This document shows, piece after piece, positions 50,288 to 58,545 of a DNA stretch of 64,000 nt. The stretch's first letter is position 1. The number at the start of each line of letters is the position of its first letter. The stretch lies in the NCBI RefSeq assembly GCF_003752505.1, contig NZ_RKHO01000001.1:1984001-2048000 (forward strand), given 5' to 3'. The stretch is from Nocardioides aurantiacus (GTDB lineage: Bacteria; Actinomycetota; Actinomycetes; Propionibacteriales; Nocardioidaceae). The notes under the pieces were generated by a model that searched no databases, was not told the DNA's origin, and worked only from the letters and a program-made list of their open reading frames with translations. Both the position numbers and the translations under genes were made by a program.

Positions 50288-51411
50288 CTGAGACTGCCGC
50301 TCCCTCACCGTCCTTGTTCTGGGACAACCCGATGATGGCGACCGATGGCACACCCAACGGCGCGGCCGTCGTGGACGAACTGCTCACCGCGGCCAGCCGC
50401 GACAACGACCGCACCTTGTTCGTACTCTCAGCTGGGTTCGACCCCCGGTCGACCGCGGGGCTTGCGCGTTTCATCGACTCCACCGGGTCAGCCCCCCACG
50501 TGTTGGCGATCAATCCGCAACCAGGGAGTGAGGCGTCGGGTGACGAGCTCGCTGCCCGGCGCGCCGTCAACGAGGCGGCGATCGTCGGCCTGGCCACCCG
50601 CACCCGCCACGATTGGGGCTACCCAGCCGTACACGACGAGGCGAGTGCAGGTCGGCAGCTTGCGCGAGATCTCACAGCACCGGGCGCCCTCAAGGACATC
50701 GACACCGTGATGTTCGACCTTTCCGCGTTTCCGACGACATTGGCCTTCCCGATGCTCAACGCGCTGCTTCAGCGAACTGGGACAGCCGGATTCCCGACCG
50801 AACTGTTGGTTCTTGTAACGCAGAACCCGCAGCTAGACGGGGACATCACCGAGGACGGCCTCGGCGCAGCCCACCAACTTCCTGGTTTCGGCAAACGCAG
50901 TCAGCGGGCACGGTCGATCGCCGTCCGGGTGTGGGCGCCGGTCCTGGGACGGGGAGCCGGGCCAGCAATGAAGAAGATCGCAGACGTCCTGGATCCCCAG
51001 GAGGTGTGCCCTGTGCTGCCGTTCCCTGCGCGCGATCCCCGGATCGCCGACCAGCTCCTCCTGGAGCATCGCGACCTGATCAGGGACCGGTTCGAGGTGC
51101 AGCCCACAAGCTTCATCTACGCCGCGGAAACTAATCCGTTCGACCTCTATCGAACCCTGGTCAAGTTCGACATCGATTACCAGCACATTCTCGGTCCCAT
51201 CGGCGGCGCCGACGTCACGCTCAGCAGTCACGGCAGCAAGCTGCTCTCGATCGGTGCGCTACTCGCGGCATATGAGCGGAAACTACAGGTGCTCGCAGTT
51301 CGTGCCACCCGGCGAACCCTTAACCGCGCGCACTGGGAACCCGAGGCTCGTGACGCCGATCAGCTGGCGTGTGTCTGGCTCAAGGGCGAACCCTACGACC
51401 TGCCACAGTAG
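50284..51411 (+). CDS. Unknown protein of the SIS-HAD/PRTase/ATPase operon
   Basis: 375 residues from ATG 50284 (ATGA with the ATPase). Rossmann-like pattern in the first 150 residues: RTLFVLSAGFDPRS (~43), then HVLAINPQP and TVMFDLSAFPTTLAFPMLN. The later part holds AAETNPFDLYRTLVKFDIDYQHILG and ends in a helical stretch. Contains repeated D/E residues that might bind metal, but no family motif is recognised. It overlaps the PfkB gene tail by 32 bp. Confidence 0.6.
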   Translation: MTETAAPSPSLFWDNPMMATDGTPNGAAVVDELLTAASRDNDRTLFVLSAGFDPRSTAGLARFIDSTGSAPHVLAINPQPGSEASGDELAARRAVNEAAIVGLATRTRHDWGYPAVHDEASAGRQLARDLTAPGALKDIDTVMFDLSAFPTTLAFPMLNALLQRTGTAGFPTELLVLVTQNPQLDGDITEDGLGAAHQLPGFGKRSQRARSIAVRVWAPVLGRGAGPAMKKIADVLDPQEVCPVLPFPARDPRIADQLLLEHRDLIRDRFEVQPTSFIYAAETNPFDLYRTLVKFDIDYQHILGPIGGADVTLSSHGSKLLSIGALLAAYERKLQVLAVRATRRTLNRAHWEPEARDADQLACVWLKGEPYDLPQ

Positions 51412-52402
51412 ATTGGCGTCTGCCGCAAGCAACACAGCCTTCATTCCCAAGCGTCACAGTGTCAACCTCGGGTTGCATGGCAGCGCCGCGTTCCGGGTTA
51501 GTACTCCAAGAACCGAGCCCACGCGAATCCAACAGCGCGCGGGCCTCGCCCCAAGACAGGGTGCTATTCATGCCGCGTGCCCCTAAGAACGAACACGAAA
51601 GCGCAGCCAAGGACTGTCCCAGGCGCAGGCCGTCACTAATGTTGCGATGGGTCAACCGCTGATCCGCGGTCAAATGAGCCAAGAGCCCGGCAGTAACCCA
51701 GTCACCGGCACCTGCAGAATCGCTCACCCGCGCCCTGCGAGCACGCCGAGCGTGCCACGCGCCGTGACCAGTTCGGAACTCGAGCCCGTTCGCGCCGCGG
51801 GTTCGCACCTGAACCTGCTGCTCCGGCGTATTGCTCAGGAGCGATCCGAGCGAATCTACGCGGTCCTCGCTGACTTTGAGTATGTCCGCCAGGCCAATTG
51901 CTTCAGCCGTCAAGCCACGTCGGCCAGGTCCGTTCGGCTCAAACATCACAATGCCGCCCTGTCTCTTGACCCTGACCATCAGATCTAGCGACGCCTTGCT
52001 CGCGCGGTCGACGAAGAGCATTTCGGGAGCCATGGCCGCCGCCTCCTCTGCCTGCTCGCGAGTTGCCGGTCGATGAGAAGCAAACTTGTATTTGCAAGCC
52101 GGGCAACTGAATAGATACTGTGGCCCCGATTCCGTCAGCCGCTGAATCAATATCGGCGTCTCGACGTCTGCGCTGCGATGTACATGACTGGTATTAACCC
52201 CCGCGTATGAAAGGTCTGCTCGCAGAGCTTCGCCCGCGGCATCACTCCCAATACGGGCCAATAATCCTGAGGTGTGCCCAAGCCAAGCCAAATTCGCGGC
52301 GACGTTGCCTGCAGTCCCGCCCGCGTTCCGGCCCACAACACGGGTCGTCGTTATAACGTCCAGAACCAAGTATCCGACGCTGAGTACAGTCACCCGCGAC
52401 AT
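51380..52402 (-). CDS. PfkB-family carbohydrate kinase
   Basis: 340 residues from ATG 52402, or 345 from GTG 52417, which has AAGGGG 8 bases upstream. N-terminal NAGGTAGNVAANLAWLG (~25) and C-terminal SDSAGAGDWVTAGLLA (~230, a DTxGAGD anion hole with catalytic Asp) are the two PfkB signatures. Residues CPACKYKFASH (~100) are an odd Cys pair in the lid. Ribokinase-type enzymes phosphorylate ribose, nucleosides or fructose. Convergent with the four-gene operon and probably part of the same pathway. Confidence 0.83.
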   Translation of the reverse strand: MSRVTVLSVGYLVLDVITTTRVVGRNAGGTAGNVAANLAWLGHTSGLLARIGSDAAGEALRADLSYAGVNTSHVHRSADVETPILIQRLTESGPQYLFSCPACKYKFASHRPATREQAEEAAAMAPEMLFVDRASKASLDLMVRVKRQGGIVMFEPNGPGRRGLTAEAIGLADILKVSEDRVDSLGSLLSNTPEQQVQVRTRGANGLEFRTGHGAWHARRARRARVSDSAGAGDWVTAGLLAHLTADQRLTHRNISDGLRLGQSLAALSCSFLGARGMNSTLSWGEARALLDSRGLGSWSTNPERGAAMQPEVDTVTLGNEGCVACGRRQSTVAGRRVRP

Positions 52403-52721
52403 CTCTCGGACCGACACCTTCGACGCCCCTTGGGTCGCAGTAGGCTGAGCTGGAGCGTGATCCGCCGGGTGGAACTGCAGTGACGTCACGGCTCGAACTC
52501 TAACGGGCGGATCCGACAAGTGGCGTCTTGGGCAGGCCCGCTTGCACCTTGGACGATGCCGTAAGTAGTTCGCCCGGCTCGGAGCTCGGGACCGCTACAA
52601 CGTCGCCTCGACGACCGGTTGCTGACAATCGCCGGTCGGGATGCAACGAGGCTGCGGGATGCCGCGTCATTGTGGGCGGGGTGCAGCAGCTTCACTTCAA
52701 GCGACCGAGTCGAACTCCGCG

Positions 52722-53261
52722 TTAGCTCTCAGCGTCGGCGACTCGTCGGCTCCGGCGGTCGCTCTCGTGCTGGCGCTCGTGCATGAGAGCGTGGCGACTC
52801 GTGCCGGGGTGCGCTTGGTGTCGACCGGGAGGGCAGCCCGTCGGCCCAACCCGCCGCGCGGATCGGTCGAGAAGGGCGGGGAGGGTGTACTTGTGCCAGT
52901 CCTCGAGTGGGTGCGGCGTGACGGCGTACGACGCCTCCCATCGCGCGCAGGCTGCTGGCGCGAGCTCGTGGACGATGTGCGGGTGCTGCATCCAGCAAAT
53001 GGGGATCATCTGATCCACCCGCCACGTGTGCTCGGTGTTGACCCACTCGACGACTTCGTCGAGCCACAGGTAGATAAGGCTTCTCAGGTCGCCGGAGCAC
53101 GAACCGGGGTCCCACGGCCTCGGCAGGGTCGCCAGTCTCTGGAGCTCGGCGTGCGACTCGGGCGGCTGCACGGCAGCCAGGCGCAGCTCGTCAAGCATGG
53201 CAACCAAGACGGGTGACGGCACTGGGAACGGAGCTGCAAGCAATCCCGTCGGCCGCTTCAT
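52722..53261 (-). CDS. Conjugative-element accessory protein
   Basis: 179 residues. A conserved tryptophan- and histidine-rich core reads LIYLWLDEVVEWVNTEHTW, then WMQHPHIVHELAPAACARWE and LEDWHKYTLPALLDR, which resembles DUF4913-like or related small proteins found next to TraG genes in actinobacterial elements. The C-terminal tail is basic and poorly structured. Follows the coupling protein with ATGA overlap; last gene of the transfer operon. Confidence 0.62.
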   Translation of the reverse strand: MKRPTGLLAAPFPVPSPVLVAMLDELRLAAVQPPESHAELQRLATLPRPWDPGSCSGDLRSLIYLWLDEVVEWVNTEHTWRVDQMIPICWMQHPHIVHELAPAACARWEASYAVTPHPLEDWHKYTLPALLDRSARRVGPTGCPPGRHQAHPGTSRHALMHERQHESDRRSRRVADAES

Positions 53262-54634
53262 ACTGTAGTCCTCCCGGCGGTCCGGCTGCGCTCTCGCGCT
53301 CTGCGTTGCAGGTCGAGGAGCACCCGGCCTCGCCGGCCGTCGATGCAGCGCTGTAGCCGCGCCACCACGGGGCGAGCGCTCTCAGCGACGACGAGTGCCT
53401 GACCATCAGGCAGCCGTCGCAGCTCCTCGGGCCGGAGAACCGCGACGTCTTCTCCGTAGGTGCTGCTCCCCCAGGTGCCGCTCTGGCGTGTGTAGCTGCG
53501 GCGGGTGACGCGGGTGGTGCCGAGGAGGTCGGAGAGCTCTTTGTAGAACGCGATGTCTTTGCCGCCGCCGAAGACGACGAGGTTGTTGGTGAGGCCGAAC
53601 ATGGCGCGGGCTTCGTCTTCGCCGTAGCAGATGACGAGCTGTCGCCAGGTCTGGGCGGCGTAGATGAAGGAAAGGCCCAGGGCGCGTTCGTTGGCCATGC
53701 GGGTGCGCAGGGTGGGCAGCGGTGTGGTGGAGGGCAGTTCGTCGAGGCAGGCCAGCAGGGGCGGACAGAGTCGTCCATGGGTTGAGGTCATGGCCAGGGT
53801 GAGTGCGGTGTCGAGTGCGTGCTCGGCCACGGCTGTCATGAGTGGTGAGGTTGAGGCGTAGGGGTCGTCTCGGCCCAGGAGGTAGAGAGTGCCCCGTCGT
53901 CGGATGAGGTCAACCAGGTCGGTCGCAGGGCGTCCACGGCTGGGGGTGCAGCGGCGCCGGATCGACTGCTGGAAGAAGAGCGCCATGGACTGTTGCACAG
54001 TGGTGATGGTGTTACCCGCGGTGCGGTCATCTCCGTGGAGCGCTCCGCGCAGCAGACCATCCCAGAACGGTGCGGCATCGGGGTGGGTACGGAGCACCTC
54101 CTCGGGCTGTACCGCGTTGTGCGGATCGGCGAGCCAACCCAGCACGTCCTGGACGGTGGCGTCAGCGAGGGCGGCTGCGTGAAGGTAGGCCTGCAGTACC
54201 TTGGCGCCCTCGGCGGCGTAGAACCGGGCGGCGTCGTCGCCGGCGCCGCGGTTGACGGCGCCGCGGACGGTGCCTGCGGTGAAGGCCTTGGCACGCCGCT
54301 CGGCGAGCATGGGGTCGCGACATCCGGCGACGGGGTCCCAGACCAGCGCGGGCACGCCGGGTGCGAGGTCGAACGGGTCGAGCGCCGCTACGGGCCGATT
54401 GTTCTCGGCGCGGCGGTCGATGGTCAGGAAGAGGTCGTCAGGTTTGGTCAGCGTTACGAGCGCAGCACCTGGTGCGCCCAGCAGGGCGGGGGTCAGCAGG
54501 TCGAGGGTCTTGCCTGATCCTTGTGGCCCGTAGACGCCCGTGGTCCGGTCGTAGGGCACCCATAGCTGGACCCGCGGCAGCGAGCCGGCCCGTCCCAGGT
54601 GCCACCCGGCGGCGGGCCTATCCGCCCGCCTCAC
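53258..54634 (-). CDS. TraG/VirD4-type coupling protein (T4CP)
   Basis: 458 residues. Walker A YGPQGSGKTLDLL (~34), Walker B-like CPPLLACLDELPS (~273) and TraM-recognition region FIYAAQTWRQLVICYG (~300). Unlike many T4CPs, it lacks a long membrane N-terminus, so it may rely on the small membrane protein encoded just upstream. The coupling protein delivers DNA-protein complexes to the transfer channel. ATGA overlaps on both sides. Confidence 0.86.
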   Translation of the reverse strand: MRRADRPAAGWHLGRAGSLPRVQLWVPYDRTTGVYGPQGSGKTLDLLTPALLGAPGAALVTLTKPDDLFLTIDRRAENNRPVAALDPFDLAPGVPALVWDPVAGCRDPMLAERRAKAFTAGTVRGAVNRGAGDDAARFYAAEGAKVLQAYLHAAALADATVQDVLGWLADPHNAVQPEEVLRTHPDAAPFWDGLLRGALHGDDRTAGNTITTVQQSMALFFQQSIRRRCTPSRGRPATDLVDLIRRRGTLYLLGRDDPYASTSPLMTAVAEHALDTALTLAMTSTHGRLCPPLLACLDELPSTTPLPTLRTRMANERALGLSFIYAAQTWRQLVICYGEDEARAMFGLTNNLVVFGGGKDIAFYKELSDLLGTTRVTRRSYTRQSGTWGSSTYGEDVAVLRPEELRRLPDGQALVVAESARPVVARLQRCIDGRRGRVLLDLQRRARERSRTAGRTTV

Positions 54635-55119
54635 TCCCGCGTTCCTCTCGGGTTCCGGCGGCGGCCGAACAGGTCGGGGCGGATCACTCGCGCTCTACGA
54701 CGCAGCGCGGCCGGGCCGAGCGTGGCGGCGATCTCGGCTCGGCCGGCCAGACCGCGCCCTGCCGTCGACAGACCGAGGGCTCGCGCGCCCACCGTTGCGA
54801 GTACGAGAAGGACGCCGGTCCCGATCAGCCACACGCTGAGTGCGCTGGCGTAGGTCAGCGTCGTCGGTGGTGGTGACCGCAGTCCGACGCCGGGGTCTCC
54901 GTTCGCCAACCCGACGAGGCTGTCCAAGACCTGCCCCTCGGGCCACTGGAACCCCTGTCCCACGGCGCAGAGAGCAAGGCCCTGCCCGAGGGGTAGCGAC
55001 AGTGCGGAACCCAGCCCCCACAGCGCGGCGACCATCGCGAATGGCTCCCAGGTCAGCGGCACCGAGTCGACCCGCGTGGAGTCAGGGCGCACTGGAAGGG
55101 ACCTCGATCGTGGTGACAC
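54631..55119 (-). CDS. Small membrane protein of the transfer operon
   Basis: 162 residues from GTG 55119, with AGAGG 5 bases upstream; GTG 55092 is an alternative. Two membrane regions (WEPFAMVAALWGLGSALSLP and TYASALSVWLIGTGVLLVLATV) frame a periplasm-facing loop with GFQWPEGQVLDSL. The C-terminal part is cytoplasmic and Arg-rich (AALRRRARVIRPDLFG), a pattern I associate with proteins beside VirD4 in actinobacterial elements. It may anchor the coupling protein. Confidence 0.68.
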   Translation of the reverse strand: MSPRSRSLPVRPDSTRVDSVPLTWEPFAMVAALWGLGSALSLPLGQGLALCAVGQGFQWPEGQVLDSLVGLANGDPGVGLRSPPPTTLTYASALSVWLIGTGVLLVLATVGARALGLSTAGRGLAGRAEIAATLGPAALRRRARVIRPDLFGRRRNPRGTRE

Positions 55120-55198
55120 GCACACCTCTGCAGGTCGCGCCCACAGCTCCTCGAGGACACTATTGGTCCGTCTCCGCGGCGCGAACCCCGTCGCGTGG

Positions 55199-57034
55199 TC
55201 AGTCTCGAGGCGAGAGCACCACACCGAGGGCCGGATGGTCCGACAGTCCGCGAGCGATTCGGTTGCTGCCGACCTCGGCCAGACCCCGTGTGGCGACGAG
55301 ATCGACACCGACTGATCGGACCTTGAGACCGTGCTGGGCTAGCAGCGGCGCCCAGGCGAACGGACGGTCGGAGTGCCGGTTGAGGTTCATGTCTCCGGCC
55401 AGGGTGAGGGTTGGGGCTGCGCGGTAGCGGTCTAGCAGCCGACCTAGGTTCTGCACGCTGGCGGCGTACTCGCGGGAGCGGGGTGCGCCGACCCTGAGGT
55501 GGCGGACGCCGGCGTTGAGGTGGGTCTGAATGTGTACGTGCCGGCCGATTCTGGGGACGTCGAGTTGTACGACCAGGGCCCAGCGGTCGTGTCCGAACTT
55601 GTCCCCCGGCACGGCCGCTGACAGCGGCACTACCTCGGTCGCGAGGACCCGGACGCCGGGGGCGACAAGAAGCGAGTTCTGTCGCCGGCCCGGCGACCCG
55701 GTTCCGGCGTTGACCAGCGTGTAGCCAGCGGGGACGGTTCCTCTTGTGCGCCAGCTGCGGGCGAGGCGGTGGGTCTCGTTCAGTCCGAGCAGCGTGGGCC
55801 GTGCTAGGAGTGCTCGGTCGACGGCGGCCTGGCGGTTCTTGACGTTGTACTGCATCAGCGACAGCTGGGCGCCGGCTCTGCCCGGGGACTGGCCAGGCAG
55901 GTGGCGTCCGACGTCCTGCTTCAGCCAGGTCGTGGGGTTGGTGTTGTCGGGGCCGTAGATGCTGCCGCCCTTGGTGTGGACCTCGAAGTGCAGGTGGCAG
56001 CCGGTGGCGTTGCCCTCCTGGCCCACCTCGCCGACACGTTGGCCGACGGTCACCCTCTGGCCGTCGGCGACGTCGACCACGCGCATGTGGGCGTACCAGG
56101 TCGTGAGGCGGCCGGGGCCGGTGCTGATGCGGAGCAGCTGGGGCCCGGCCCAGGGTTGGGTGCGGTCGATCCGTGCGGTGCCGGCGTGGGCGGCGAGCAC
56201 GGGGGTGCCGCAAGCGACGCTGAAGTCGGTGCCGGTGTGCCAGCTGCTCCAGTGGCTGCCGCGGCCGCCCCAGTTGCGGCGGTCGCTGCCGACGACGCGG
56301 GCTGGCACGGGCCACCCCACCGGTCCCCCGCTGACGGCGGCGGCTGCGTCGTCGGCGCAGTCAGTGTCGTAGGCCGCAGCCGCGAGCTCGCTGCTGCCCC
56401 CGATCTGCTCGAGGATGCGTCCGGCGGTGTCGGCATCGTCGGCGTAGGCATCGGGATAGGCGGATCGCTGCACCCGTTGGGCCGCCACCGTCAGCGGCAG
56501 GTCCCGCCAGCCGCGCAACTGGAGCAGGGCCCGGTAGAACTTGCGGGCGGCGGTAGCCGGTGTCATGAGCTCGGTCAGGCTGCCCCACCAGGGCCACTGC
56601 TGCTGGAACACCCCGACGGAGCCGTGGTCGGTGCCAACGGCGTCGTGCGGCAGCCGGAGCGAGCGCGCGAGACCGAGCTGGTCGGGCGCCAGGTCGCCGC
56701 CCCGGCCGTCGTTGGCGTAGTTCTTGAAGCCGCTCTCCTGCCGCGCGACAGCCAGCGCCACGACGATGCCCCGCGGCGGCACCCGCATCGCCTGTCCCAC
56801 CGCGACGACGATCGAGGCTCGCTGCCACTGCGTGGTCGTGAGGCCCAACGAGCCAGGCGGCAGAGCTGCCCGGCCAGCCTGCGTCACTACGGCGGATTGC
56901 CCTAGCGCGATCTTGGCGTTCGTGCGGCATCGGTCAGTCATACCGGCGAGAGTGATACCGAGACCGAGCATCAGTGCGGGGCCCAGCAGGAAGAGGGCGA
57001 GGGCAGGCGCCCAGAGGACTGCGGTTCGCCTCAT
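55199..57034 (-). CDS. Cell-wall hydrolase fused to EEP-type phosphoesterase
   Basis: 611 residues from ATG 57034 (ATGA with VirB4). N-terminal membrane helix (~8-28); a lysozyme/SLT-like region (~75-190) with VARQESGFKNYAND and SVGVFQQQWPW; an M23 endopeptidase domain (~230-345) with HTGTDFSV, WYAHM and HLHFEVH; and a C-terminal endonuclease/exonuclease/phosphatase (EEP) domain (~365-611) with MQYNVKNR, GLNETH, QTHLNAG, AGDMNLNR and SDHPALG. All five EEP active-site elements are present. The first two domains should open the peptidoglycan for the conjugation channel; the EEP domain is unexpected. Confidence 0.84.
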   Translation of the reverse strand: MRRTAVLWAPALALFLLGPALMLGLGITLAGMTDRCRTNAKIALGQSAVVTQAGRAALPPGSLGLTTTQWQRASIVVAVGQAMRVPPRGIVVALAVARQESGFKNYANDGRGGDLAPDQLGLARSLRLPHDAVGTDHGSVGVFQQQWPWWGSLTELMTPATAARKFYRALLQLRGWRDLPLTVAAQRVQRSAYPDAYADDADTAGRILEQIGGSSELAAAAYDTDCADDAAAAVSGGPVGWPVPARVVGSDRRNWGGRGSHWSSWHTGTDFSVACGTPVLAAHAGTARIDRTQPWAGPQLLRISTGPGRLTTWYAHMRVVDVADGQRVTVGQRVGEVGQEGNATGCHLHFEVHTKGGSIYGPDNTNPTTWLKQDVGRHLPGQSPGRAGAQLSLMQYNVKNRQAAVDRALLARPTLLGLNETHRLARSWRTRGTVPAGYTLVNAGTGSPGRRQNSLLVAPGVRVLATEVVPLSAAVPGDKFGHDRWALVVQLDVPRIGRHVHIQTHLNAGVRHLRVGAPRSREYAASVQNLGRLLDRYRAAPTLTLAGDMNLNRHSDRPFAWAPLLAQHGLKVRSVGVDLVATRGLAEVGSNRIARGLSDHPALGVVLSPRD

Positions 57035-58545
57035 GGCGGGTCCGCGGCCGGAGTGGCGATGGCGTCGTTGGTGTAGGTGAGGCGGCGTTCGAGCGGGGTG
57101 AGGATGGTCTGCACCTTGTAGCGCCGGTCGCCGACCATCCACAGGGCGCGGCCTTTGTCCTGCATGGCCCATCCGGTGACGATGTCGCGGTGCATCGGGG
57201 TGAGGCCGAGGAGGTGTCCGAGCTCGGCAGCGACTTCGTGGTCCTGGCCCATCAGGATGCGGATGTCGGCGAGGTGGAGCAGGTCCTTGGCAATCTGGGC
57301 GGCCTGGCTGCCCTGGTCGCCGGCCGAGAGCGGGTCGGAGGGCTTGTGGTAGGTCACGACCTGGATGTCGCCGTCGTTGCGGGACAGCCGCAGGTTGGAG
57401 TCGAGCGTCTTGACGGCCTCGACGCCGAGCCGGGTCTGCATCCAGGCCTCGTCACGCAGCACGATGCGCTGGTCGCCGGGCGTGGCCATCTCCCGCATCC
57501 CCTGGCCCCAGGAGTTCAGGCACATCAGCGCGATGCCGACGGCGGCTTCGTTGCCACTGGCATGCAGCGCGCTCAGCGACAGGGTCTGGATCGGGGCGCG
57601 CCAGTTGGGTTCGAAGGTCGACTTGGTGTCGAAGAGGCCCTCGAGCTCGCCCTCGCACAACGAACCGAGCGCGTCCCGAAGGCCGCGGGTGCTGTCGAGG
57701 AAGTCCCGGCGCGAGTCGTAGCGGCACTCGCTGACCAAATTTTCTGTGGGTGTGTTTAGGGCCGCCCACACGGTGGGGATCGTGATCTCGCTCAGGACGG
57801 TTTGACCGGTCGTCCAGCCGGTCAGGTCGCGCAGCACACGGTTCACGACGCGGCTCTCGGTCGGTGTGAACGGGACGGCCTGGGACCCGACGAGACCGCG
57901 GATGAGGGCGTGCCACCGGTTGAACAGGACGGCGCCGCGGCGTGCGGTCTCGGCACGGTCCAGCGTCTGCCAGTCCTGGGCGAGTGGGCCGTGGTCGAGG
58001 GGGTTGATGCGTCCGGGCATGCCGGGTCCGATCTGGTACGGGGTGACGCCGAGGGCTCGGGAGATGTCCTCGTACTCGTCCTTGACGTCGCCGAGGACCA
58101 GCGATCGGTAGCCGAAGCGGATCATGCGCAGCATGAGGGCCTTGACTAGGGCGGACTTGCCGCGGCCGGGTTTGCCGAAGACGAACACGTTGGGGTTGGT
58201 GACCTGGATGGTGTCGTCGTTGACCCAGCCGAGCGGGTCGCAGTAGAACGAGCCGCCCGACAGCGTGTTGAACCCCATGGGTGCGCCGGTGGGGGGCGGG
58301 TCGTCGCCGGCAATGAGCGGCCACAGCACCGGGGTCTGCTCCGAGGTCATCGAGTACCCGGCCAACGGTGGCATCGTGGGTGCCCAGCCGTGACCCGCGC
58401 GGCGTACTCCCCCCGGCTTGACCACACGCGGGAACAACCGTTCTGGACCTGGCTCCGGTGTGGGGGCAGGCTGTCGGGGCAGGTCGGTGCCGAAGTCCGC
58501 GAGCAGGGTGTCGACGCTTCGGGCTGAGTCGGGTCGCCGTCTCAT
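57031..58545 (-). CDS. VirB4/TraC-family conjugation ATPase
   Basis: 504 residues from ATG 58545. Walker A VFGKPGRGKSALVKALM (~114), Walker B-like QRIVLRDEAWM (~355) and an Arg-finger-like segment. The N-terminus is short and soluble, as in actinobacterial VirB4 paired with SCO6880 proteins. Drives assembly and substrate passage of the T4SS. ATGA overlaps both neighbours. Confidence 0.87.
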   Translation of the reverse strand: MRRRPDSARSVDTLLADFGTDLPRQPAPTPEPGPERLFPRVVKPGGVRRAGHGWAPTMPPLAGYSMTSEQTPVLWPLIAGDDPPPTGAPMGFNTLSGGSFYCDPLGWVNDDTIQVTNPNVFVFGKPGRGKSALVKALMLRMIRFGYRSLVLGDVKDEYEDISRALGVTPYQIGPGMPGRINPLDHGPLAQDWQTLDRAETARRGAVLFNRWHALIRGLVGSQAVPFTPTESRVVNRVLRDLTGWTTGQTVLSEITIPTVWAALNTPTENLVSECRYDSRRDFLDSTRGLRDALGSLCEGELEGLFDTKSTFEPNWRAPIQTLSLSALHASGNEAAVGIALMCLNSWGQGMREMATPGDQRIVLRDEAWMQTRLGVEAVKTLDSNLRLSRNDGDIQVVTYHKPSDPLSAGDQGSQAAQIAKDLLHLADIRILMGQDHEVAAELGHLLGLTPMHRDIVTGWAMQDKGRALWMVGDRRYKVQTILTPLERRLTYTNDAIATPAADPP

